Origin: Armillaria gallica
Taxonomy: Eukaryota; Basidiomycota; Agaricomycetes; Agaricales; Physalacriaceae
Length of the DNA: 64,000 nt
NCBI GenBank assembly: GCA_037576215.1
Contig: JBANDB010000005.1
Span: 1,674,001 to 1,738,000, forward strand
Reading direction: 5' to 3'
The notes under the pieces were generated by a model, which was not told the DNA's origin, searched no databases, and was given only the letters and a program-made list of their open reading frames with translations. Shown piece after piece: positions 22,573 to 35,080 of the stretch; within the stretch, counting starts at the first letter, position 1, and the number at the start of each line of letters is the position of its first letter. The translations under genes were made by a program, and so were the position numbers.

Positions 22573-25500
22573 TTAACATGGAACGCATCCTTGGTATCCT
22601 AATTTAAGTGTACAAAAAAGATGTTCGTCTACATAATGATTTACCAAAAAATGAGTTGTATCTCCCCGTTTCCAAGTATTGAGAAGACAGTTGTGGACCA
22701 GTCGATCAGCGGTTATGATTTCAGCATATGGGTGTCCCTGTCTCATTGATTTTGTCAGGTGGTAAAATCCAGTGATAGGGTCCAGTTTGTGAAAGGGAGT
22801 AAACCATTCCACATATACCAAAGGATGCTTGATGTGATGGAGAGGATAGTGCTTCAGCAGCTCAAATATGGCATGAACACAACCAATTCAAAGACCTGTG
22901 AATACATCAAAAGTCTTATTATGCATAGGAATTTGCAGAAGATAAAAATTACGCACCCTGAAGACTTGTTCTATCAGTAAATGGATTAGCTTCCCCAGTG
23001 CATATTAATGCCCAGTCCAGACAAGCATCTTGATCTGCAAATTTGACAACCTGTAGTGTTATTCTGTTGATCAATAATGCATGGTGTTGCCTGTATGATG
23101 TTCTTGCGATGCCATCAGCCAACCTCTGGAATATCAGGTAATAAAAAATCAATTTGGTGCCAAAGCTGAAACCGGTCGAACATGTGAGGAATGAATGGGC
23201 CATGCTGGTTCTGGATAAAGGAGGTGAGCACTGGAAGAAATTCTGAGGCCTTGTAGCCTTGAGAACTTATGATAAATGACATCTCGACATTTCGTAGATC
23301 AGCTGGGTGGATTTTTGATACATGATAGCTAGCACCATATGAAACTGAGTCAGTCACGGTACTGGCAGGACTCGATGAAGCGATTGTTTGGAATGTGCTG
23401 GCATTGGGTGTTGTATTTTTTTGTGGTGGTAAACTTGCAGTAATCAGGCTAGCTTGTAGTGAAGGAGAGGCTAGGGAATCCATCAGTTGGCGCACCCAGT
23501 CGAGGTACTTTGTAAAGTGATCAACAGCCTCTTGGTGTTGAAGTCACCAAGTCATTTGCTGCATGTAGTCTTTACGGTTGGTGGTGTGATATGCATCTTT
23601 GGCATAATCAATATGTAACCGTTCTGGCGCTTCTGTATTGTATCCATCTGCACTGCCGAATAATCGAATTAGATCTTCGTAGTGCTCCATCGAGTGAATC
23701 TTGGGGATATTGAAGTTCCCTTGTGTACATGCTTCGAGTTTGATAAAGATATCCTTGTTTGCATGAAACCGGTCCAAGGACTGGCAAAGAAGATCGAGTG
23801 TGGTCGATGTATGGGATTGAAGAGATGCAAGGTAAATGAAGTTGATGATACCTCGGACTGCCAAAATGACCTTCTTGCATGCATGTGCTGCCACCAATGC
23901 CAGAAACACCTTCTCCATCTCCTTATGCTCTGAACCCATCCATTGAGATACATGTGAAATTCTGTTTTTGAAATAGCAAAGTCCAGGATGAGAAGGCATA
24001 GCTCGAAATGCTTTGTCCACTTTGATTGCCCCAATGATAGAGGTACATCACTTCACAAGATGATCCTTAAAGACACCCTTGTGAAGTTGATGCAGAAGAT
24101 CTGGAGTGAAGGCAATGAAGATGTCTGCATGAGGGAGGGTGGACCAAAAAAGAGGATGAACAGCATGTAGTCCATCTGTTTTCAAGGCTTCACTAATATT
24201 TCTGCCATATGTCTTGCTGGTCTCCTCACCATTTGCATGGTCCCTGAGATATGAGAGAGTTTCAGAGACATCACACTTGTCAAAAGCCTGGTGACTGCCA
24301 CAGTGGTTCAGGTCAACCTTGCAGATTGGGCATCAATTCTCCTTGCAGCAGCTGACAAGACACTGCTCTGGGTAATCGGCAATGTACACTGCAAATATGG
24401 GATGAACATGGCAGATGAGAGAGTCTGCGCAAACTATAGGGACACCAGTATTGCCTGCCTTGATGATTGATTTCATGATAATGGTCATGCAATGATGAAA
24501 AAGCCGATATTTCATTACAGACTGTATATTGTCGGTGAAGCAATCGAACTTGGGGACTGGAAGATAGCCTAACAATATTGTTGCATGTGAAGACAGTTCA
24601 CGGTGTCTGTCCTTGGAGATATTACAGATGGTGAGGTACATGGGCCAAGCAGTTTTATCACCTTGAAACTGGGACAATTGAGTTTTATCAGAGGAGAGAA
24701 TGAGTGGGGCAATAGTAATGCCAGGTGGGAGCCGTTCCTACTTTGCTTCAGGAGACAAGACCAGTCTGTATCATGCAAAAGATGCACCTGAATTCTCCAC
24801 CACCATTCTCCTGTCCACATTTCATTGAATACCTGTTCCTTTCTATCAGCAGCTGTGAAGAGTTGAATTGGTGCATATGCCATGACATCCTTGAATACAG
24901 GATTGCCAATCAATTTGTGTACAATCTCAAGTGGGTCACGATACCACATCTCTAGATGTTCAGTCTTCATGCGCTCACCATTCAGATCCTTCTTGTCAGG
25001 CACATTGCCCTCATATTCGAATTCATGGCATTGCCAATGAATACTGTCTCCCTGTGGAAGGCTGTCGATTCGATCATATAGTTGTTGTTTATTCTTGTAC
25101 TCAGGTTGGGCTCGATGGGAAATCTAGGCAGGAAGGTCACATTGTGAAGAAGGCACAGCCTGAGGCACATCCCAGCTACCAGTGATTCAACACATACCAT
25201 CGGTAACTTAAGAAACTCTTCTGCTGCAGTATGTCCAACGTTCTTAATCAACCACTTCGCTAGCTCCCATTCTTCGTCATCTTTGAATGGGCCAAGTACT
25301 TCTGCACCTCATAAAATTTGCTCATCATGAATCTTTTCAAATGATGTTTTGCCTTGGCTGTAAGATATGCCCACCTGTTTCTGTGCTGGAAAATCGTGCT
25401 TGTACCATTGAGGTGATATCTCTTCATCTGGAATATCAACTATGGTTGGTACTCTTGCAGGCTGGTCCAATTCCTCATCAAGACTGGATGACTCAAATTC

Positions 25501-25791
25501 TTCTTCAGGATCCAATAAGGCATTAGTGCTCATTGCATCAACACTCACACTTGCTGGATCTGTGTTCAAAAATTCTGGCAAGGAGTCAACATACATCTGT
25601 TCATCCAAGGCTGATGATGTACCTGCACTGGCACTCTTCGGCTGCATTAAGTGGCAGTGAATGCGACAGTTTTCTATATGTTCTTTGAATGTAGCCAGCA
25701 TTTTCTTTCGACAGTGAAGAGCTTGTGATTGATGGTGTCGGACATCGCCACCATCCTTGAAGCTCGTTTTGCAGTGGGTGCAGACAGCCAT
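22573..25791 (-). pseudogene. Plavaka-type (CACTA-like) transposase, decayed
   Basis: The minus-strand start encodes a C2H2-like finger (VCTHCKTSFKDGGDVRHHQ) and acidic linker (25791-25440). Next come GPFKDDEEWELAKWLIKNVG (about 25290), EMWYRDPLEIVHKLIGNPVF (about 24950), EMWTGEWWWRIQ, then DKTAWPMYLTICNISKDRH and ADYPEQCLVSC (24680-24340). The C-terminal part follows: GNFNIPKIHSMEHYEDLIRL, FGSADGYNTEAPERLHIDYA and DYMQQMTWWL (24020-23530), then LVYVEWFTPFHKLDPITGFY (22821-22760). These are landmarks I know for the fungal Plavaka transposase. At least two stops replace family arginines with TGA: 25309-25311 and 24333-24335. Frames also shift between 24680 and 24030. Terminal repeats were not identified. 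Confidence 0.8.
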
Positions 25792-25995
25792 AGTATGAGA
25801 GTCAGTGTAGGATCAAGGACTGGAGATGATGATCGTTTTGGTAGGGTGGCATTGGTGCAAAGTTGCGGCAAGGCTTAATTAAAATTAAGAACAATAGTGA
25901 GCACTTTGTCTTGAACTCTTCTTTGCAGTCAACCCTCACCTTCAACTTCATATTTTCCTTTCAGTCATTCACTCCCTGTATTGTCACTATCGACA
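25792..25995. promoter_or_regulatory. Short divergent intergenic region (possible shared promoter)
   Basis: About 200 bp separates the start of the minus-strand Plavaka frame (25791) from the first ATG of the plus-strand DUF6532-like gene (25996). No clear TATA box is seen on either side. A shared promoter is inferred only from the spacing and orientation. Confidence 0.3.
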
Positions 25996-28441
25996 TGACT
26001 AAACAAGGCACCAGCAAGAATGGTCTTTCCACTGAGGATTTCAACAACAATCAATCTCGAACATTAGGACATGGTCATCAAGAGCGCAAAGAGAATACAG
26101 AAGCACTTGCAGGACATCATGTGTAAACACTGTTGACCTCCCTTGGTGATTTCATTCTGATATTATATAGAAGCTGAGCTTGCCAAGAGTAATCGCCTTC
26201 ATCAGGCACAGCAAAGGAATGCTCTTGCAAAACAAGCTACAGCGCAATTGCCACCAGCTAGTCAACTCAAACTTGATGAGTCTAACTTGACCACTCCAAA
26301 CTCCAGTGACTCTCATACATCTCAGACACCAGCAACCACTGTGGCACGACTCGGAGCCCCCTCCCCAATGCCTTCCCATGGTAGCAGTCAGGATGTTTGT
26401 CAGCCTGAGGGTTCTGTAGCGACACTTCCCACACCAGCACAAGGAGCACAATTGGTGCCAACACCTATCAGGTGAGACCTTCTGCCTAATATCCAGCTTC
26501 AGAATCGCATTCTGTTAGCGATCTCATCCAATGTCATCTCAAACTCCACCTCCTCTAACAGTACTAATTCAACATTGGACCAGCCAGCACCTATGGCCCC
26601 TACCTTGCATGAGAGGTTTCACATGCCCAAGGCTCCACAGTCAGCTGGTCATGTACTGAGTCAGTCTCAGTCAGATTCCTCGCATTCAAGGTTACTTGAC
26701 TCAGAAATGGCTTCAGTAGTAATGCACCATGCTACTACACCAGTGGATACAACAACTGGGCAGCTTTCTTTTCGTAATGACAACTACATCGACACTTCAG
26801 GCCTGCAGCCATTCATGTTTGATCCAGGTGAAATCAATGAGTTCATCCAAACCAACATGATTCAAGGCACAAGTGGCAATCATTCTCTATTGGTGCAATC
26901 ATTGGCAATCAATATGCCAGGTATGTTTCATTGAAAGTATGATTAATATACTGATGATTCTCTGAGTCAGGCTCTGCAGTCAACCATGACATTCAAGGTG
27001 CCAGACACATGGCCCAAGAGATGCCATCAGATCCTGAGCTTCAAGACAATCTTAATGACGAGGTTACCGCAGCAATCAATTCAAAGGTACGGTGTATCCT
27101 TATAAACTTGAACTCTGCTACTAAGCATCATTGGATCACATTGCGACCAGTCAATATTCCCCCACGCAAACACAAGAAAAGCTTGAACACCAGTGAAAAG
27201 GATAGGACTAAAAAGACTAGTGCCAATGAAGAAGACAGTGTACGTCTGTTGTGCTTGTTAATATTCTTTAATCTAATGACTGGGACATTGATTGAAGATA
27301 CAAGAGGATAGTACCAATGAAGACTCGGATCAACCAATCAAGCAGTGCAAGAAGCGCTCACAAACTATCAAGGACATCATTGACAAACAATGCCAGGATA
27401 TCATCAAATGTGCATACAATTTCTACAAGCATGTGCTGACACGAGAGAACCCTTTTCCAGTAGACAGCTATGACCAAAAGGAGGTCACTGATATGACTGT
27501 TGATGCCTGGGATGCCGCATGTGATGAACTGGAAATTGAAGAAGAGTTAGATCCTGTACAACAAGAATTAAATTTGATACGGTTGTTCTATCCCAGTCAT
27601 CTCTGATATATTACCTGATTGCCTTGACAGATTCGTGATCATGGCTTCCAGTTCTGGGGACAGCTCAAAGACACAGTCTGCTCGCTTTTGGTGGATGTCT
27701 ACGGCTTTCAGGACATCAAGAAGCTACAGAATCCAAATAAAGAATGCATCGAAGCTGCGAAAGCCACCAATCGTGGCTTGGTTAACACTTTGAAGGGTGA
27801 AGATGACCCCATGCAATTTGTCTATGCCATGAGTGCGGCTTTACATTAAAGATTTGACTGATTTTCATGACTGACTACTCTACTAGGACCCTATGGATCC
27901 AACTGCAAAAGGATCAATGTTCGCGAATCCAATATTTCAGATGGCCATTACTCTGCACTGGTTTGGTCAAAGGGAACGTGCTCGTTCCAGCTATTTTTCA
28001 GCAGAGAAGATGGTACCATTGCAAACCATTGCTCTGGTTGCATCGGCAGTACGAATTTCCTTCAATGCTGCACTGCCCAAGCTTATTTACGACATCCTAG
28101 ATCGATTGCGCAATAGACAAATGGTCAACCAGAACACATTCAACACGTGTTTTTCTTGCCGAGATGTACAAGAATAATTACAATGATCTCTATCTTGATA
28201 CGCTTAAGCAATGGAAAAAGTTTTCAGCTACCCAAGAAAGAGACATGTGCATAGAGCTGCAAGAGTGGCTGTACAGGAACACATGGTATGTCAGTGGTAT
28301 CATTATCTATGGTTCTCATACTGAATGATGGTTTCAGCGATGCAGCTGGTATATCCAAGGAACGGGATGATGATGGTGCAGACAATGGGAAAGGCCAGAA
28401 AGGAGGTCTATCGACAGAGGATTTTTCAGCAAATCAATTTT
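25996..28441 (+). pseudogene. DUF6532-like gene, plus strand, divergent from the Plavaka transposase
   Basis: Exon-like pieces run from MTKQGTSKNGLSTEDF (25996) through a Gln/Ala/Pro/Ser-rich region (26170-26470) and a segment with LQPFMFDPGEINEFIQTNM (26575-26934). A helical block with KRSQTIKDIIDKQCQDII and FYKHVLTRENPFPVD follows (27292-27606). The folded C-terminal part reads DHGFQFWGQLKDTVCSLLVD (about 27640), DPTAKGSMFANPIFQMAITL, HWFGQRERA, IALVASAVRIS (27893-28060), then MYKNNYNDLYLDTLKQWKKF (about 28165-28225). That pattern, an N-PIFQ.AI..HWF motif followed by ALV..AVR and a terminal helix, matches my recollection of DUF6532. A frameshift separates 28130 from 28160. KGGLSTEDFSANQ near 28403 echoes the start of the protein. 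Function unknown; probably transposon-linked. Confidence 0.5.
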
Positions 28442-28973
28442 AGACAACACTCTGTATAACTATTTAAAAATAGCAAGGCAATAGATTACCATCCACTAAT
28501 AGAAGCCGAGAGCCAATTGATCAAGTCTATGGAGGCTACTGCCATGAGTGCTACAGTGACTACGATAGAATGCTGGGATGACTATGGTAGAGCATAGTAG
28601 ACACACACACAGCTACGATAGTCTACAGTAAAGGGGTACATCATTATTATGGCTACCCATGGTGACATAGCAACTATGAATTTTCCTGATGCACGAGATG
28701 AGCCAGACCGACAAAGAGAGCTGCGGTGGCCAGCAGTTGAGGTGGTGGAACATGTGGAGCATGAACGACATGCCATGGCAGTGAGGTAGTGGTGGAAGGA
28801 AGGAAACAGACGTGTTGTGATCATGTGAATGACATGTCATTATGTGTATTTATTATTTTAATATAAATAATTCCAAAATACGATATTCATGTTTGGATCG
28901 CCGGATTCATTTACTTCTTGCACTCACTCTGCATCTTGTAACTGCTTCCCTCTCTCACTCTCTTTCTTTCTTG
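28442..28973. other. Spacer before the second Plavaka-type gene
   Basis: No gene is seen. The piece is AT-rich around 28840-28880, and an A/C dinucleotide run lies at 28601-28611. Confidence 0.4.
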
Positions 28974-31900
28974 ATGGCGCCATTCAAATGTTCAGCCTGC
29001 AAGACAATTTTGAAGAACAATGACTCTCGCTCAATTACTCAACATGATCGCCAGTGCAGAAACAAGAAGAAATCAGACAATATCCTCTTATGAGGCATTC
29101 AAGGACTTCATATGAAGCTTGACAAGAACAAAAAGAGAAAGGAGAAGAGGGATAAAGAGATGGAGGGAGGGGAATCCAGCAAACAGCCAGTGATAAATGA
29201 GGTGAGTAGTATTCAACTTATACTTTTGCACTTATACTCAGTAAATTTCAGGATGTGTCCATGTTAGATATAGACATTGATGCTCCACCAGTACCCTTGC
29301 CAATAGATTCACTTGATCAAGATAACAACGAGCTCCTGACTGGCCATCCACGATGCACCTTAAAAGTTCCCCAACACCTTCACAACTTCATACCAACAGA
29401 TACAGGTCCTATTCATATGGGACAATATTCTCAGCTGAACCTTTCTTCAAGACTGATGTGGGAGCGAACACCTACTCCTGAGCCTTCTTTATCCTCTTCT
29501 ACACCTTCTCCAATTCCACCGCATCCACATTCACCTGTAATACACCTTACAGAACCAAATGACTTTGGTGTCTACTGAGAGTATACAGAGTGGCTGACCC
29601 ATATTCCCAAGGGTGTACATGCTGCAGCTGCAGATTCAGCTAAAGAACACCATCCTCCACATTCAGTCTTTGGACCTGGATAGTGCTCCAACCTCTGGTC
29701 ACTGTTTACCAACCCTACAATCTTCAGGCTATTCAGATGGTATTACAGCTCTGAAAAGAAGACTTTAGAAGACCTCGACTGCCTTGTTCATGACATGATT
29801 CTGCAGGGTGACTTTTCAGTCAGTCATTGTGAAGACTTCAGTGCTGTACAGGAGGCCTGCCATCTTGACAAGCCAGACATTTTTCATTCTGATCTTTGGA
29901 AGGAAGACAGTGTTGAGATCCCACTCCCGCAAAAAGGCTTCTCCTGGAGCTCCGAGGCTGATGCACCTGTTATCAAGATTGATGGTGTATGGCACCACTC
30001 GCTCATGGAGGTGCTCATGAGTGCATTTCAAGACTCGTCTGCCTCTGATTTCCATCTCAAGGGCTACAAGGAGATGTGGAAACCCTCAGAGGACTCACCA
30101 GCAGAGCTAATATATGCAGAGGTCTACACGTCACCCGCATATCTAGACATGGAAGAAAAGATTCATGCTGCGCAAGCAGCTATTGATACTCAAATGGCAT
30201 CTGTTGACGAGGCAGACACTACTGAGCAGGATGCTCCATCTTCACCTTGTCAGGTATCCTCCCAGTCGAGTCAGATGTCGGTTGACTCACATTCTGTCTC
30301 TTCCTCATCGCTCTCATCTCACCAGTCCAGTGACTCTTCCTTGGAGGATGATCCTATTGATGGTCCATCAGATCCATCATCCTTTCTAACAGCCTCTCCA
30401 AAACCTCCTCCCAGAGTTGCAATTGAAAATGTTGTCATTCCCATGATGCTATACACCAACTCAACACACCTCACCAATTTTGGAGATGCTTCGCTCTGGC
30501 CAGGATATATATTCTACGGTTTGCTGTCAAAGTACATTGGTGCAATACCCGATGCTCATGCTGTGCATCATTTTGTCTATATGCCTGAAGTAAGTCGCTA
30601 TCTGCTGTAGTGAATACCTGTTTACTAAGTATTCATTTAACAGCTTCCCGATATTATTCAAGACATTTACAAGGCTGAATTTGGAGAGCCTGCATCTGAC
30701 ACCCTATTAACGCACCTCAAGTGAGAGCTTATGCAAGCAGTGTGGCAACTGCTTCTTGATGAGAAGTTCAAAGACACTTATTGACATGGCCTAGTTGTGC
30801 ATTGCTGGGATGATGTGTTTCGATGACTCTTTCCATGCTTCTTTGCATATTCAGCAGACTACCCAGAGAAGTAAATCATATTCTATTGACTTATAATGTG
30901 TCTGATCTCATCGTTAGAATGTTGATGGCATGCCTGAAGACCATGGGGACTTGTCTTTGTCCTCGGTGTCTTGTGCAGAAGGCTGATGTACATCAGATGG
31001 GCATGATTAATGATCTCAAGCGAAGAGTGACAAAATCTCATGAAGATAATCATCCGACACATTGGAGAATTGAAGAGGCCCACAAAAAAATCTTTCTCAA
31101 GGGATGGGCCATTAACAGTGCTCACGTTGAGGCCTTCCTGAAAGAGGAGTCCTTAATTCCAACACAAGTATGCGTATTTCACTGCTTAATATGATTTTTT
31201 TGAATACATCTTGCTTTTAGAGTGCATTCTCTGAGTTCTTCCAAGACGTGGACATTGACTTCAACTTCTACGTCCTATTTGTCATTGATCTGATGCATGA
31301 ATTTGAACTTGGTGTCTTCAAGGCACTTTTTATTTACCTTATTTGGATCTGTTATGCTATTGGACCACATGTGGTTCAGATCCTCAATGAGCAGTTCACA
31401 TACTCTAGCTTCATTACAGCTTGGTTCTTAAACCTGACCTATCTAGATTCCACCATGTTCCAAAGTTCAGACGATACACCATTCGTTGATTCACTAAGGA
31501 TGCCTCTGCTCTGAAGCAAATGGTGGCACGTGATTTCAAAGACCTTCTGTGGGTATGTCCTACTTGTTATGCTGGCTGATGTCAGAGTGTGACTTTGATA
31601 AGTGTGCTCTTCCATGCTTTGAGGGCCTTTTGCCATCTGCCACTGACAACAAAACCGTACAAGATCTTCTCTTCATCCTTGGCACTTGGCATGGGTTTGC
31701 CAAGCTGCGGATGCATACTGACACTACTATTAAGATTTTTGCCAGTGTAACGAAAGAAGCTGGGTGCCTCCTTCGCCACTTTTCAAATACAGTTTGCTGC
31801 AACTTTGAGACTGAGGAGATGCCAACTGAAGCAGCTGCTCATGTTAGGCGAGAGGAAAGAGAGTTTGCTAAGGCAGAGAAGGCAGGGAAAATGCTACCAG

Positions 31901-33380
31901 AGAAGACAAAAGCACAATGCAAAACAAAGAAAAAATTCAATTTTTCAACATACAAGTTACATGCACTTGGAGACTACCCATGGACGATCTGGAGGTTTGG
32001 GCCTACTGACTTGTACAGTACACAGAGAGTAAGTGCTTCTTTGATTGTGATGTTCCTTCTGATGATTCCCCTAGGGTGAAACAGAGCACCAGCATGTCAA
32101 ATGTTTGTATGGGCGCACAAATAAGCACCAAATTGTAGGCCAAATTGTAGTGCATGAGGCATGCCAGCGCCGACTGCACTCAATTCACCAATGACAACTC
32201 CTAGGAAGAAGGCCCCAGCACCAATGGGATCCTTTACCGTATACAGACCCTAGCCAACATTACCACATTTCTGATTCAATGCGATCTCCTGTGGACCTTG
32301 GTAGATTTGTTTGGGACAACAAGGATGATCTTGCAATGCAGATATGCTATGGTTATCGCAGTGCATGGGTTTAGATGAGTCACTGATATAGCTATGCCTA
32401 GGGCTTCGTTGTCAGCCTGAAGAATCATATTTTGATGTGGATGTGACCCGAACTCTATGAAAGTGCCACTGACCTCACCACTGCTGACCATCAAGATCTT
32501 ATCATTGTTGGAGAATGCTTGTATGAACACAAAGTTCTATGAATCAACTATACATCTTATGATGTCTGTCATGAACAAGATACCATCAATCCTCAAACCG
32601 GTTCTGATGTGATGATGCTCACACCCAAAGACGAGTGTGACACTCACTCTTATTGGTACACAAGAGTGATTGGCATTTACCATGTTCTAGTTCGTGACAA
32701 GAGCAACTATGAAGATATGGGGACCTCAAGACAAATTGATTTTCTATGGGTTCAATGGTATGGGATTGATGACATGTACAGGTCAGGATTCAGGGAAAGG
32801 CACTTGCACTGTGTTGGATTTCTTGATGCAGGAGAGGATGGGGCATTTGGATTTGTCAACCCAAATGATGTGCTACATGCAGTACATCTTATTCCGACTT
32901 TTGTTCTAGGCATGACAGATTCATTCCTGGAGGGACACTCAATTGCTTGCTGCTTAGATGAAGAGGATGAAGACTATGAATGGTACTATGTTAATTTGTA
33001 AGTCCATCTTCTCCCATGATGTGATTCTACAGGCTAATGGCACCTCCAAAGTCTTGTTGACCATGATATGCTTATGCGGTATGTCAGCGGGGTGGTTGGC
33101 CATAGGAACACATTTGAGGTGACTAAAGGACTACTGGAGTCTGTCAAGGAGACGTATGGGGTCACAGATGACACAGAGGTCAAGGAATATCTTACCTGCA
33201 ACAAAATCAACAGTGAAGATGATGAGATGCTTGGTTCAGAAGAGCATAGTGATTCTGGGGATGATGAGGACAGCAGCAAGGGTTCAGAAATGATCAAGAA
33301 GACGAAACAGAGGACAAAATCGAATCTGAGGATGAAGACAATCGTCAGAGTGGTCATGGGGAGGAGAGAGATGAAGATTT
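28974..33380 (+). pseudogene. Second Plavaka-like transposase (different subfamily), decayed
   Basis: The first exon from ATG 28974 encodes a short CxxC/H finger (FKCSACKTILKNN). Domains follow in order: VWHHSLMEVLMSAFQDSSAS, YKEMWKP, AELIYAEVYTSPAYLDMEE, then TNSTHLTNFGDASLWPGYIF and HHFVYMPE (29795-30590). After that come ELMQAVWQLLLDEKF (30725), YSADYPEK, TCLCPRCLVQKADVHQMG (30950), LFVIDLMHEFELGVFKALF (31270-31330), CFEGLLPSA, LFILGTWHGFAKLRMHTDT, TYKLHALGDY (31550-31980), and DFLWVQWYGID with FGFVNPNDVLHAVHLIP (32740-32900). This is a very common basidiomycete transposase; I place it with Plavaka by analogy. In-frame TGA stops occur at 30722-30724, 30782-30784 and 30824-30826; the family has arginine at the first and third. 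An acidic tail ends near 33380. Confidence 0.75.
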
Positions 33381-34636
33381 GAGCTCAGACCCACATGAAG
33401 TGCTCAGTTTCACAATGTTCTAGCTACCTGTCATTTCTCCAAGAATATACCTGTAGTTATAATGACTGGTCATCAGATTAACAGTAAGATATATTAGTAC
33501 AAGTATATTACCTTGGAGGGAATTCCTGACCTAGCAATGACCTTGGAGGCAGATACTGTTGAGGATATGGTTTCACAGCCACTTGGGCCGACGGCCATGC
33601 TGCCTTTTATTTTACATTATTTTGATTTTTGTGTCGATCACTACCATTTCTTAGCTTCATACCCCCATCACCTACGTATCTGTCCACGAATATACGTTCG
33701 TTCGAGCCATATCCACCACGTCCTTTGTGCCTGCTGACATCTATTCCCAACAGATACCTGACCAGGCGACTTTCGGCAAGGTATAATTCTGACAAGTACC
33801 TTTAAGTTGATTATCTGGAATGTGATAAGATGTCAAGGATGACCTACACAGGCCATGACTTGCCTAGTTGTGACACTTTTGGTGATGAAAGCCCCTTGAG
33901 AGGTTATTTTCTCTGGACATTGAGCATTAGGGAGACAACTGTCACTATCCATCTTAGAATTTGACTGTTGGCTGATCTCGAGGTTAACAGCATGAAGTTG
34001 ATGCTGGTGCACAGCCGGTCCATTGTTGGAGGCAGAAATCTTGATATGTTGCAGGCGACGGGTCATAGTGGGAGTAGAAGTTGTTATGGATTTGCCACGT
34101 GTTTGCAAGGCTGCTTTGGTGATACGCTCTATCACATCATTGTCATCTGGACATGACATCAACACTAGTATCCTGGATGTGTGAGATAACAGCTTGGTCG
34201 CTCACCACCAAGGCGATGAATTAATTCTTCTTGACAGCTTGATGAATAAATTCATTTTTCTGACTAATATCGGATGAATTGATCCTCTTTAAATAGATGA
34301 ATAAAATTTGAAGGATGAGCATAGCTAAATTATTAGACATCAGTTTCTGCAAAAAAAAAAAACCAACAAGGGAGCGAACACATGCTCATTTCCTTGTGCG
34401 AAGGGATTGCTGTTCCACAGGTGAATTAGTTGGTTTGTGAATGAATTAATTCATCCAGAGATCTCACAATTCATTTCACCTGACACCTGACACGCATCAG
34501 TTACATGTAAGCACTTGTGCCCAAGGATGGGAATATCCTGCTCCCCACCTCCCCCACCCCAATTCTGTTTGAATCATGTCGGTTAGTGTCTCTTGAGCTC
34601 AATATATTCACTCACCAAACTTCCTACATGTGTTGT
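33381..34636. other. Stretch without a recognised gene, ending in TTCAT-rich DNA
   Basis: Short frames near 33513-34165 on both strands have no recognisable motif. From about 34205 the sequence is rich in GATGAAT/ATTCAT words (see repeat at 34205-34480) and includes a run of 12 A near 34352. Confidence 0.4.
34205..34480. repeat. Cluster of GATGAATTAATTC-type motifs
   Basis: GATGAATTAATTCTT, GATGAATAAATTCATTT, GATGAATTGATCC, GATGAATAAAATT and AATGAATTAATTCATCC recur in this stretch, several of them palindromic around GAATTAATTC. There is no clear tandem period here. Confidence 0.6.
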
Positions 34637-35080
34637 TAGACATGGAATAGCCCCACCTATGAACTAGAAGAGAGCAAATTTATTGCCAAAATCTGCTACC
34701 CTCGATATCTGTGCCTCAAATGGGAAGGTTATCCTGAGCACTGGCACATTCAAGATGTTAGAGGGCTCTTCTGGAAACGCTACCCTCGATCCCATGATTC
34801 TGACATCGCCTTCGAGCATGCTCGATTTATCTATGTCAGTACTGCTGGATTTCAATGGCTTTCTCACTGACATCTATGCACAGGCACTTTGTTGGATTCT
34901 AAAAAAATGTCAAGGCCATTTCTTTACATGGAAGACAGTATCGGTGCACAAGGCAACCCCTACTGAGATGCAGGACTCTACCTCTTTCACTGTATCTGCC
35001 GCTGAGGAATGTTCTACCTCAGAACATGAAACACAGGAGCCTGCCAAAGAATGTGCCTCTTCATCTCAAATAGCATAGGC
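34637..35080 (+). pseudogene. Unassigned coding remnant (YPRYLCLKWEGYP motif)
   Basis: One plus-strand frame reads TWNSPTYELEESKFIAKICY, then PRYLCLKWEGYPEHWHIQD and LFWKRYPRSHDSDIAFEHAR, then FIYVSTAGFQWLSH before a stop near 34868. Similarity continues in other frames (GTLLDSKKMSRPFLYMED). I have seen related uncharacterised agaricomycete sequences but cannot name a domain. The WEGYP string recalls a chromodomain, but the surrounding residues do not support that. Confidence 0.35.

Noticed and set aside
19213..25890. CACTA...TAGTG ends of the Plavaka element
   Set aside because: Single CACTA words near 19213 and TAGTG near 25889 exist, but no further inverted similarity extends from them.
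34637..34760. Chromodomain suggested by WEGYP
   Set aside because: Chromodomain flanks (VEKIL..R, WEP.E.L) are not present around the motif.
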